Shown here in pieces: positions 1 through 7,498 of a stretch of 64,000 bases of DNA (positions are counted from its first letter, which is position 1; each line of letters opens with the position of its first letter). A program made the position numbers and the translations under genes. Source of the stretch: Acidovorax defluvii (GTDB lineage Bacteria; Pseudomonadota; Gammaproteobacteria; Burkholderiales; Burkholderiaceae_C); NCBI GenBank assembly GCA_003268905.1, contig QLTU01000007.1, forward strand, positions 62,001 to 126,000, given 5' to 3'. Under the pieces are notes generated by a model. It saw nothing but the letters and a program-made list of their open reading frames with translations. It searched no databases and was not told where the DNA came from.

Positions 1-1
1 C

Positions 2-328
2 GCCCTGCTGGCCGGCCTCAGTGCCACAGCGGGGCTGGCGGTGGGGGCCGTGCCCGCCCTGCCCGCCCCGGCCCTGGCCTGGGTCCTGCTGGCCCTGGCG
101 CTGACACTGGCCTTTCTGCTGGGCAACTACGCCCTGCAATATGGCGCCACGCGCCTGGCGGCGGGCACCACGGCACTGGTGATGCTGTCGGAGGTGGTGT
201 TTGCCAGCGTGTCATCGGCCCTGCTCACCGCCGCCCCGCTGGAGCCGCGCACCCTGCTGGGCGGGTCGCTGATCATGCTGGCAGCACTGCTGGCTGCGCT
301 GCAATATCGGCGCAGTGCCAGCGCCTGA
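2..328 (+). CDS. EamA/DMT-family permease, C-terminal part
   Basis: The reading frame is open from the left edge, so the N-terminus lies outside the window. The visible ~108 residues contain three or four hydrophobic helices. The segment with GTTALVMLSEVVFA followed by LLGGSLIMLAALLAAL is typical of the last repeat of EamA (drug/metabolite transporter) permeases, where the acidic residue lies near the end of a helix. The protein would sit in the inner membrane and export or exchange small metabolites; the substrate cannot be told. It ends in a short basic tail. The next gene starts 85 bp downstream in the same direction with its own ribosome site. Confidence 0.7.
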   Translation, partial: ALLAGLSATAGLAVGAVPALPAPALAWVLLALALTLAFLLGNYALQYGATRLAAGTTALVMLSEVVFASVSSALLTAAPLEPRTLLGGSLIMLAALLAALQYRRSASA

Positions 329-413
329 TGGCACGCACGGGCAATCGCCCAGCGCCCTGCACGACGGGCAACCAGTCGCTACCATGCCCCCTTGCCCACA
401 AGGAGTTGCCCAT

Positions 414-908
414 ATGTCCAGCCTGTATGACTTTGAAGCCCAGCCCATGAGCGGCCCCGCCGTGCCGCTGCGGCAGTTCGAGGGCAAGGTTTTGCTGATC
501 GTCAACACGGCCAGTGCCTGCGGCTTCACGCCCCAGTTTGGCGGGCTGGAAGAGCTGCACAAGCAATATGGCGACAAGGGGCTGGTGGTGCTGGGTTTTC
601 CGTGCAATCAGTTCGGCCACCAGGACCCGGGCAGCAACGACGAAATCGCCAGCTTTTGCCAGCTCAACTATGGCGTGAGTTTTCCGATGATGGCCAAGAT
701 CGACGTGAATGGCGCCAACGCCTCGCCCCTGTACCAGTGGCTCACCGCAGAAGCCCCGGGCCTGCTGGGCAGCAAGGCCATCAAGTGGAACTTCACAAAA
801 TTCCTCGTGGGCAAGGACGGCCGCGTGATCCGCCGCTATGCCCCGCAAGATGCGCCAAAAAAACTGGCAGGCGACATCGAGGCTGCGCTGGCCGCCCCAG
901 GCGCTTAA
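414..908 (+). CDS. Glutathione peroxidase, cysteine type
   Basis: A 164-residue thiol peroxidase that reduces hydrogen or lipid peroxides with glutathione or thioredoxin in the cytoplasm. The peroxidatic Cys36 is in NTASACGFT, where animal enzymes have selenocysteine. Gln66 lies in the signature LGFPCNQFG, and Trp125-Asn126 in KWNFTKF complete the catalytic tetrad. Length is normal for bacterial BtuE/Gpx proteins. The ATG at 414 was chosen over upstream in-frame starts because AGGAG (401-405) precedes it at a suitable distance. It converges with the ProQ-like gene, with only 10 bp between the stops. Confidence 0.93.
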   Translation: MSSLYDFEAQPMSGPAVPLRQFEGKVLLIVNTASACGFTPQFGGLEELHKQYGDKGLVVLGFPCNQFGHQDPGSNDEIASFCQLNYGVSFPMMAKIDVNGANASPLYQWLTAEAPGLLGSKAIKWNFTKFLVGKDGRVIRRYAPQDAPKKLAGDIEAALAAPGA

Positions 909-918
909 CAAGCGGCAA

Positions 919-1782
919 TCAGGCCGTGGCAGCTGGCGGACGCTGGTGGCGCGCGCGCTCCAGCATCTGACCGGCCTGGCGCGGGTCCATGCCGTACATG
1001 TCGGCAAAGGCCTCCAGCGTCTGGCCGCTGGCTTCGAAGGCACGCAGCAGGGCCTCGTCCTTGGCATTGCGGGCTGCCCATTCGGCAAAGGCTTCTTCCA
1101 GGATGGCGTTGGCCGCCTCATCGCGGCCGGTGACCAGCTCGGTATAGGCCTCGCGCGTCAGGCCCGAGGCCTCAAACGCCTGGATCATGCGCTTGCGCAG
1201 CTTGGGCAAAACGTCGTCGCCCGCACGGGCCTTGCGGCGGCGAAACACCTCCAGCAACGCATGGTGCACGTGCTCGGGCGCCATGTCTTCAACGGGCTGG
1301 CCCGCGAGGTCGTGGCGCTTTTCGCCAGCGGCCACGCTTTGCAGGTAACGGGTGGACCGGGTGTGGATGCCCAGCGCCACCTTGAGCGCATCGCGCTCAA
1401 ACAGCTCGGGATGGGCTTCCAGCAGGTCCTGAAAGATGCCGCGCTTGAGCGGCAAAAACACCGCGCCGAACAGATGGGGATAAAGCCCCGCCAACTGCTC
1501 TAGCGCCGGGTGGGTGCGCGGGGGCGTGCGCGATGGCGCTTGCGGGCCTGCAGGCGCCTGGCCCTCGCTGCGCGCGCGATCACGGCCGCTGTTGCGGCCA
1601 CCGCGCCCACCCCGGGACGGGCGATCCCCGCGCGGGGAATCCGTGGCCATGGCGGCTGCGGCAGTGGCCGCCGGGGCGCTGTCGCCAGTCTCGGGCTGCT
1701 GCAACGCCTGCTGGGCGTTGGCAGCGGCTACCGGGGCGGCGGGCGCCACTGTGGGTTCTTGGTCTGGCACGTGGTCGGTCAT
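919..1782 (-). CDS. ProQ/FinO-domain RNA chaperone
   Basis: A 287-residue protein. Residues 1-90 are low complexity, first Ala/Pro/Gln-rich and then an RG-rich stretch near 57-72. A ProQ/FinO domain follows (about 90-185), recognisable from HPALEQLAGLYPHLFG, PLKRGIFQDLL and the ALGIHTRSTRYL helix. The last 100 residues are helical and charged. ProQ-family proteins bind structured small RNAs and mRNA 3' ends and act as global post-transcriptional regulators. The basic RG-rich linker is on the N-terminal side, unlike E. coli ProQ. The ATG at 1782 (MTDHVPD) is preferred because upstream in-frame sequence is not protein-like, but no strong Shine-Dalgarno is visible, so the start is uncertain. Confidence 0.85.
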   Translation of the reverse strand: MTDHVPDQEPTVAPAAPVAAANAQQALQQPETGDSAPAATAAAAMATDSPRGDRPSRGGRGGRNSGRDRARSEGQAPAGPQAPSRTPPRTHPALEQLAGLYPHLFGAVFLPLKRGIFQDLLEAHPELFERDALKVALGIHTRSTRYLQSVAAGEKRHDLAGQPVEDMAPEHVHHALLEVFRRRKARAGDDVLPKLRKRMIQAFEASGLTREAYTELVTGRDEAANAILEEAFAEWAARNAKDEALLRAFEASGQTLEAFADMYGMDPRQAGQMLERARHQRPPAATA

Positions 1783-2009
1783 GGCTAGCGGGTGGAGGGC
1801 AACAAAACCCTCGATCATGCCAGCCTTGGCAAAACGCTCCTCACGGCGCGCACCACAACCACCTGTTGGGGGCAGGGATGTTGCAGCGTGCTGCGTCACG
1901 AGTCGCCCCGTCATTGCGCCCCACCAGAGCAAGGAATTCGGCGTCGAAAAGGTGAGGCTCCGCGAACGCATGGTCCGCGCATGCCGGCCCCTGGCCCGGG
2001 TGGCCACCT

Positions 2010-2216
2010 CTATCGGTTGTTGCCACCCGCCTGTCCTCGCCGCGATTGCGACTGGTTGCTGCCGCCCACATGCGACTCGCGGTCACTGCGGCTTTCGGGG
2101 GTGCGCTTGCCCTGGTTGATCTGGGTGGGGTCCTGCTCGCCCAGTTTGTTGGTGTCGTTCTCGACCTTGCCCGTGTGGGGCGGTTGCTTGTCGCGCGGGT
2201 TCTGATGGATCGTCAT
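2010..2216 (-). CDS. Small disordered hydrophilic protein
   Basis: A 68-residue protein starting MTIHQNPRDKQPPHTG, very rich in Asn, Gln, Arg, Lys, Ser and Gly, with no hydrophobic core. It is probably intrinsically disordered. I do not recognise a family and assign no function. The gene is supported by a strong ribosome site, AGGAGA six bases before the ATG, and by biased composition typical of small stress-related proteins of this lineage (inference). It lies 227 bp upstream of the ProQ-like gene on the same strand and is divergent from the PyrR-like gene. Confidence 0.6.
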   Translation of the reverse strand: MTIHQNPRDKQPPHTGKVENDTNKLGEQDPTQINQGKRTPESRSDRESHVGGSNQSQSRRGQAGGNNR

Positions 2217-2503
2217 GAAGATCTCCTGTAAGTGGCACAAGGCCAAAGCTTCGCAGACCACACTGCAGACGGTACAGGAAGCGAGGCCCGGTGGCAAACC
2301 GGGGCGCCCCCCGGGATTGACGCCCGCTGCGGCGCCCCATAAAGTGGACGTCGCGCTTCGTGTGTTCGATTTTTCTCCCCCAGGAGAAGCCCCATGACTT
2401 CACGGATACCCCACCAAAGCCTGTCGCTCGGCAGGCGCATCGGGCCCTCGCCGGGATGGTGCAAGAACGCCGCCAACGGCCCGCTCATCCTGCGGCGGGC
2501 GCC

Positions 2504-3070
2504 ATGAACGCCCCCTCTGGCACGCGAACCGTCCTGTACGACACGCCGCAGTTGGTGGCCGTCATCGACGAGATGGCGCGGCAGGCCAACGGCCTGCTCC
2601 ATGGAGCCCGCCCGGTGGCCGTGATTGGTGTGCTGCGCCGAGGCGCGCCGCTGGCAGATCGCCTGACCGCGCGGATGGTGGAGCTGTATGGGCTGCCTCA
2701 GCCGTTGCGGCTGGATCTGCAGGTCAAGCGTTATGCAGACGACCTGACGCTGCTCCACCCGGAAACCCTGCTGACAGAGCAGGCGCAACACGCCGCGCTG
2801 GATTTGCGCGGCTCTACGGTGCTGGTGGTCGATGATGTCTTGTACACCGGCCATTCGCTGCTGAGGGTGGTGGAATATCTGGCGCGCAAGCAGCGAGCGG
2901 CCATCCGGGTGGCCTGCCTGGTGGACCGCGTCACCACCCGCCTGCCCGTGCATGCCGATGTGGTGGGCGCCCGGCTTGGCATCGCCCCGCCAGACATCAT
3001 CGAGTGCCATGTGCCGCCGTATGAGCCCGATTTCCGGATAGAGCTGGTGCAGCCCGCTCGCCCGCAATGA
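2504..3070 (+). CDS. PyrR-like type I phosphoribosyltransferase
   Basis: A 188-residue protein of the type I phosphoribosyltransferase fold. The PRPP-binding loop is VLVVDDVLYTGHS (residues 106-118). VIGVLRRGAPLADRL near 40-54 and ACLVDRVTTRLPVHADVVG near the C-terminus follow the order and spacing of PyrR, the bifunctional UMP-binding regulator/uracil phosphoribosyltransferase. Whether it regulates pyrimidine genes or salvages bases cannot be judged; no pyr gene is nearby. The start at 2504 excludes an upstream Arg/Pro-rich extension; no good ribosome site is visible. A second, different phosphoribosyltransferase follows 19 bp downstream, probably in one operon. Confidence 0.78.
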   Translation: MNAPSGTRTVLYDTPQLVAVIDEMARQANGLLHGARPVAVIGVLRRGAPLADRLTARMVELYGLPQPLRLDLQVKRYADDLTLLHPETLLTEQAQHAALDLRGSTVLVVDDVLYTGHSLLRVVEYLARKQRAAIRVACLVDRVTTRLPVHADVVGARLGIAPPDIIECHVPPYEPDFRIELVQPARPQ

Positions 3071-3089
3071 ACCCACCCGAGGCCGCCCC

Positions 3090-3710
3090 ATGTTCAAAGA
3101 CCGCGATGACGCTGCCCATCAGCTGGCCGACCGCCTGAAAGGCTATCGCGACCAGCACCCCTTGGTATTGGCCATTCCGCGCGGTGCTGTGCCCATCGGC
3201 AAGATCGTGGCCCGGCAGATCGGCGGCGATTTCGACGTGGTGCTGGTGCGCAAGCTGCGCGCCCCCTTTGAGCCAGAGGTGGCGATTGGCTCGGTGGCGG
3301 AAAGCGGCTGGACCTACATCGCCCCCAATGCTGCCGCGGTAGGCGCCGACCAGGACTACATCGCTGCAGAAAAGCAGAAGCAGCTGGCCACCATCCACTC
3401 GCGCCGTGTGCAATACACGCCGATCCGCGCACCGATCGATCCGCAGGGGCGCGTCGTGATCGTGGTGGACGATGGTCTGGCCACAGGGGCCACCATGATT
3501 TCCGCACTGCACAGCCTGCGCCAGCGCCAGCCCGGCAAGCTGGTCTGCGCCATTCCCGTTGCATCACCCGAGGCCCTGGCAACCATCCGGCCCATGGCCG
3601 ACGAGTTGGTGTGCCTGCAGGCACCAGTGAATTTTCAGGCGGTGGGCCAGTTTTACCGCCACTTTCCGCAGGTGGACGACGAGGAAGTGATCGCGCTACT
3701 GCGTGCCTGA
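3090..3710 (+). CDS. Phosphoribosyltransferase (hydrolase-associated type)
   Basis: A 206-residue predicted phosphoribosyltransferase. The PRPP loop is VVIVVDDGLATGATM (122-136), and LVLAIPRGAVPIGKIVA (residues 25-41) is the substrate-side signature of the subgroup often found fused or next to a dienelactone-hydrolase-like domain. The substrate is unknown. It follows the PyrR-like gene by 19 bp. Its last 15 bp overlap the 3' end of a truncated alpha/beta hydrolase on the opposite strand, which fits the usual partnership and implies that the partner was lost here. Confidence 0.82.
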   Translation: MFKDRDDAAHQLADRLKGYRDQHPLVLAIPRGAVPIGKIVARQIGGDFDVVLVRKLRAPFEPEVAIGSVAESGWTYIAPNAAAVGADQDYIAAEKQKQLATIHSRRVQYTPIRAPIDPQGRVVIVVDDGLATGATMISALHSLRQRQPGKLVCAIPVASPEALATIRPMADELVCLQAPVNFQAVGQFYRHFPQVDDEEVIALLRA

Positions 3711-3989
3711 AACCGGTGCCGTGGGCACCGGCAGATGGTGCGTGAGCCAGTCGGCCACCATGCGGGCCACCGCCTCCAGCGTTCCGGGCTCTTCAAAGAG
3801 ATGGGTGGCACGGGGAACGATGGTCAGGGTCGTGGGCCCCGGCATGTGCGCCGCGGCGCGCTGGTTCAGCTCCAGCACCCCTTCATCGCACGCGCTGACG
3901 AGCAACAAGGTTGGACACTGCACCCGCGCCAGATCCCGGGCAGGCGCCAGATCCAGGCGCCCGCCGCGGAAAAAGTCGGGAACAGGACT
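3696..3989 (-). pseudogene. Truncated dienelactone-hydrolase-like alpha/beta hydrolase
   Basis: Only the last ~97 residues of an alpha/beta hydrolase remain. RGGRLDLA, then CPTLLLVSACDEGVLELN (the strand and acid region) and a final ATHLFEEPGTLEAVARMV with the catalytic His are clear. The open frame begins directly after the glcF stop codon and in the same frame, with no credible start or ribosome site; GTG at 3923 is the only start-like codon. The nucleophile elbow and whole N-terminal half (over 100 residues) are missing. Hydrolases of this type normally accompany the adjacent phosphoribosyltransferase. I infer that a deletion fused the glc region into this gene. Confidence 0.75.
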
Positions 3990-5243
3990 TCAAGTCGCGC
4001 CCAGCGCCTCATCCAGTACTTCCACCCAGTGCCTCACGGGCGTGGCCGTGCCACTTTGCAGATGCGTGATGCAGCCGATGTTGGCCGAAAGAATGGCGTC
4101 GGGCGCCTGCTCGCCAAAGGCTTCGCCCAGCACACCGAGCTTGCGGTCGCGCAGCTGGTACGACAGGTCCGGGTTGAGCACCGAATAGGTGCCCGCCGAG
4201 CCACAGCACAGGTGGGATTCGTTGCGTGCCACGCGCAGCTTGAAGCCCAGCTGGTTCAGGTGCGTCTCTACCCCGCCGCGCAGTTGCTGGCCATGCTGCA
4301 GAGTGCAAGGCGGGTGGTAGGCAAACAGCACGTCGGGGGGCTGCACGCGGCCGGCCAGTTTTTGCGCCAGTTCGGGCAACAGCGCGGGCAGCAGCTCCGA
4401 CAGGTCGCGCGTGAGGGCGCTGATGCGCTCGGCTTTGGTGGCGTAGTGCGGGTCATCCTTGAGGATGTGGCCGTATTCCTTGACAGTGACGCCGCAGCCC
4501 GAGGCGTTCATGACAATGGATTCCACACCGCCCGCCTCCACCAGCGGCCACCAGGCATCGATGTTGGCGCGCATCTCGGCCTTGCCGCCTTCCTGGTCGT
4601 TGAGGTGGAACTTGACGGCACCGCAGCAGCCCGCCTGGGGGGCGATCACGGTCTGGATGCCCGCGGCGTCCAGCACGCGGGCGGTGGCGGTGTTGATGTT
4701 GGGCATCATGGCCGGCTGCACGCAGCCCGCCAGCATGAGCACCTTGCGCGCATGTTCGCGAGTGGGCCAGGCCCCTGCCTTTTGCGGCGCGGGCACCTTG
4801 GCCTGGAGGGATTTGGGCAGCAGGCCGCGCACTGCCTGGCCCACCTTCATGGCGGGGGAAAACAAGGGCGATGGCAGGCCCTCTTTCAGCGCCCAGCGCA
4901 GGGCCTTTTCGCCCAGGGGACGGGGCACTTTTTCGTCCACCAGCTTGCGCCCGATGTCGATCAGGTGGCCATACTGCACGCCGCTGGGGCAGGTGCTTTC
5001 GCAGTTGCGGCAAGTGAGGCACCGGTCCAGATGCATCTGCGTCTTGCGCGTGGGCGCCTGGCCTTCGAGCACCTGTTTGATGAGGTAGATGCGGCCGCGC
5101 GGGCCATCCAGCTCGTCGCCCAGCAGCTGGTAGGTGGGGCAGGTTGCCGTGCAGAAACCGCAGTGCACGCATTTGCGCACGATGGCTTCGGCCTCCAGGC
5201 CATCGGGGCGGGCGCGGTATTCAGGGGCGAGTTGGGTTTGCAT
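3990..5243 (-). CDS. glcF: Glycolate oxidase iron-sulfur subunit GlcF
   Basis: A 417-residue subunit of membrane-associated glycolate oxidase, which oxidises glycolate to glyoxylate with GlcD and GlcE. Two ferredoxin-type 4Fe-4S motifs are seen: C25-x2-C-x2-C-x3-C-P and C75-x2-C-x2-C-x3-C-P. They are followed by the two Cys-rich CCG modules (CCGAVKFH and CCGSAGTYS) typical of GlcF/HdrD proteins. Length is normal. It is downstream of glcE on the same strand, with a DUF1275 membrane gene between them. Its stop codon abuts a hydrolase remnant, a probable rearrangement point. Confidence 0.95.
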   Translation of the reverse strand: MQTQLAPEYRARPDGLEAEAIVRKCVHCGFCTATCPTYQLLGDELDGPRGRIYLIKQVLEGQAPTRKTQMHLDRCLTCRNCESTCPSGVQYGHLIDIGRKLVDEKVPRPLGEKALRWALKEGLPSPLFSPAMKVGQAVRGLLPKSLQAKVPAPQKAGAWPTREHARKVLMLAGCVQPAMMPNINTATARVLDAAGIQTVIAPQAGCCGAVKFHLNDQEGGKAEMRANIDAWWPLVEAGGVESIVMNASGCGVTVKEYGHILKDDPHYATKAERISALTRDLSELLPALLPELAQKLAGRVQPPDVLFAYHPPCTLQHGQQLRGGVETHLNQLGFKLRVARNESHLCCGSAGTYSVLNPDLSYQLRDRKLGVLGEAFGEQAPDAILSANIGCITHLQSGTATPVRHWVEVLDEALGAT

Positions 5244-5274
5244 GGGTGCAGCCTGGACAGGTCAACAGAAAAAA

Positions 5275-6060
5275 TCAGGGGGCGGGGGGCAACTGGGCAG
5301 GCGCGGCCTTGCGCAGCGGATGGCGCAGGCGCGCCCGGTCGGCCCACAGCGGGGGCAGCGACAGGGCCAGCAGCACCAGCGCCAGTGGCACCACAAAAAC
5401 GAAACCTACATGCTTGAAGCCGGCCGCCCCGGCAATGCCGCCAATGAGGAACATCGCCACCAGCCCCGCAAACAGACGCAGCCGGGCATGGTTGGAGCGC
5501 ACCTGGTTTTCCAGCGCGGTGCCGGTGCGGTTCCAGTAGAGCAACTTGCCCAGCTCGATGCCCAGGTCGGTCACCACGCCCGTCATGTGGGTGGTGCGGA
5601 TCTGGGACGAAGACATCTTGGTCACCGTGGCGTTTTGCAGACCCATGATGAAAGACAGCAGAAGCACCGTCATGGGCACGGAAAAAGGCGTGCGCCAGTC
5701 CAGCGTGATGGCACCCACCAGGCCGAACACCAGCATGAGCAGGGCCACCACCACCAGCGGCAGTGCATAGCTGCTGTGCAACTTGCGCTGCAGCGCCCAG
5801 TTCACCATCACCGCCGTGGTGGCCGCCCCGCTGATGAAGGCCAGCAGGGCCCCCACGGCGCTGAGCACCAGCACCGTGTTGCCCAGCACGAGGTTGTCGG
5901 CCAGCATGGAAAGAAAGCCCGTCATGTGCGAGGTGTACAGGTTCACCACCAGAAAACCGCCCGCATTCACCGCCCCGGCATTGAAGGCCAGCAACAGGCC
6001 CAGCACGCGATTGCTGGTACCCGTGCGGTGGTGGCCGGTGAGGTGCCGCAGGCGCCGCAT
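5275..6060 (-). CDS. DUF1275 (YoaK-type) membrane protein
   Basis: A 261-residue integral membrane protein of the DUF1275/YoaK family. Near the N-terminus is LLAFNAGAVNAGGFLVVNLYTSHMTG, the family hallmark. About seven hydrophobic segments follow, including one around GLQNATVTKMSSSQIRTTHMTG. The family may transport small molecules; function is not established. I chose the ATG at 6060 (MRRLRHL). A GTG at 6114 would add 18 residues that do not look like the family; neither start has a clear ribosome site. It sits between glcE and glcF, an unusual position that suggests co-expression with glycolate oxidation. Confidence 0.82.
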   Translation of the reverse strand: MRRLRHLTGHHRTGTSNRVLGLLLAFNAGAVNAGGFLVVNLYTSHMTGFLSMLADNLVLGNTVLVLSAVGALLAFISGAATTAVMVNWALQRKLHSSYALPLVVVALLMLVFGLVGAITLDWRTPFSVPMTVLLLSFIMGLQNATVTKMSSSQIRTTHMTGVVTDLGIELGKLLYWNRTGTALENQVRSNHARLRLFAGLVAMFLIGGIAGAAGFKHVGFVFVVPLALVLLALSLPPLWADRARLRHPLRKAAPAQLPPAP

Positions 6061-6163
6061 GTTCAGATCCCGGTTCAGCACCGGCGAGGCGCCGCGCGCC
6101 GCTGCGCCTTGCACGGGTAAAGCGCCCCGTGCCGGACGGCGATGGCAAGCACGCGCACGCTCC

Positions 6164-7276
6164 TTACCACTGCGGCGCCATGCGGCCGGGGTTGAAGATA
6201 CCGGCCGGGTCGAAGCTGTGCTTGAGGCGCGCGTGGATCTGCTCCAATGCCGCAGATTTCAGATCCAATTGACCCCCAGCCCTTTCCCCGACTGCGCCGT
6301 CAGCTATGAATAGTGAAGCACTCCCACCCACTGCCCGGGCTGCTTCGCGCAGCACATCACCGTGCGCAAGCGGCGCCTGAACCCAGCGCAGGGCACCATG
6401 CCATTCGACCAGCGGCGACACGCCACCCGGCAGCGCCAGCACGGGGGCCGTGGCGGGCAGCGACAGGCGCCACAGCGCCTGCCCGGGCCGCGCCAGGCGG
6501 GCAGCGAACCAGGGCAGCGTCTGCTCCCGGCAGGCCTGCCAGTCGGGTGCCGCTGTGGCGTTGTCGAGCCGCGTGCCGCCCATGCTTTTGCAGGCCGCAT
6601 CCACCGCCGCCACGGCGCCACGCAGGCGCACATAGAGCTGGCCCACACCCGCGTCCTCCACCCAGCAACTGGCATTGAGCGGCAATGGCTGGCCACCCCA
6701 GGCGTGCAGCTTGCGCAGGGCATCGGCCTGGTTGCATTCGAAGCGCAGCGTGGCTTCGGCGGGAGCCACGGGCAACACCTTGAGGCTGACCTCGGTGAGC
6801 AGGCCCAGCGTGCCCCAGGCGCCCGCCATCAGGCGCGAAACATCGTAGCCCGCCACGTTTTTCATCACCTGGCCACCAAACGTGAGCAGCTCGGCGCGCC
6901 CGTTGATCAGCACCACACCCAGCAGGTAGTCGCGCACCGCACCCACGCTGGCGCGGGCGGGGCCGCTGAGCCCGGCCGCCACCATGCCCCCCACCGTGGC
7001 ACCCGGGCCGAAATGGGGTGGCTCGAACGGCAGGCACTGGCCTTTTTCTGCCAGTACGGCCTCCAGATCGGACAGCGGCGTACCGGCGCGCGCCGTCACC
7101 ACCAGTTCACTGGGCTCATAGCTCACGATGCCGTTGAGTGGGCGGGTGTCCAGCACCTCGCCGTGCAGCGCAAGGCCGTGAAAGTCCTTGGTGCCCCCGC
7201 CGCGGATGCGCAGGGGGGTTTGCGCGGCGGCAGCAGCGCGGACACGGTCAACAATCTGGCGAAGGGCGAATTCCAT
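6164..7276 (-). CDS. glcE: Glycolate oxidase FAD-binding subunit GlcE
   Basis: A 370-residue GlcE with an FAD-binding type 4 (PCMH) fold. The N-terminal half shows LRIRGGGTKDF, PFEPPHFGPGATVGGMVAAGLSG and VKNVAGYD-like VMKNVAGYDVSRLMAG, all typical FAD contacts. The C-terminus ends DPAGIFNPGRM, the usual end of this flavoprotein family. It works with GlcD and GlcF in glycolate oxidation at the membrane. No glcD is present in this window; upstream on the same strand is amtB, separated by a terminator. The ATG at 7276 is favoured; one at 7285 is also possible. Confidence 0.93.
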   Translation of the reverse strand: MEFALRQIVDRVRAAAAAQTPLRIRGGGTKDFHGLALHGEVLDTRPLNGIVSYEPSELVVTARAGTPLSDLEAVLAEKGQCLPFEPPHFGPGATVGGMVAAGLSGPARASVGAVRDYLLGVVLINGRAELLTFGGQVMKNVAGYDVSRLMAGAWGTLGLLTEVSLKVLPVAPAEATLRFECNQADALRKLHAWGGQPLPLNASCWVEDAGVGQLYVRLRGAVAAVDAACKSMGGTRLDNATAAPDWQACREQTLPWFAARLARPGQALWRLSLPATAPVLALPGGVSPLVEWHGALRWVQAPLAHGDVLREAARAVGGSASLFIADGAVGERAGGQLDLKSAALEQIHARLKHSFDPAGIFNPGRMAPQW

Positions 7277-7400
7277 GGTCTGCATGGTAGCGGCACAGCG
7301 CAACGGCGAGCCGGCCGGGCTGCGTGAATTTTTTGAACAGGGGCTGTGCAATCCGCACGGGCCCGGCCGGCGCAGGCAGCAAGCCAACGCATCGCCCCAT

Positions 7401-7430
7401 AAAAAAGGCCCGCCGGAAGGGCGGGCCAAA
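7401..7430 (-). terminator. Rho-independent terminator after amtB
   Basis: A GC stem of eight pairs (GGCCCGCC at 7407-7414 with GGCGGGCC at 7420-7427) is followed, reading the minus strand, by six T residues. It lies between amtB and glcE and should end the nitrogen operon before glcE. Confidence 0.88.
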
Positions 7431-7498
7431 ACCTTGAAGAGACACTCACCGAAATTTCAGGGCGCTGCGATGCCACCAGACACCGCAGCGCTGGGCGT

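Noticed and set aside
3735-5417. 560-codon plus-strand frame opposite glcF
   Set aside because: Low-complexity His/Gln/Gly/Arg translation caused by codon bias of glcF on the other strand.
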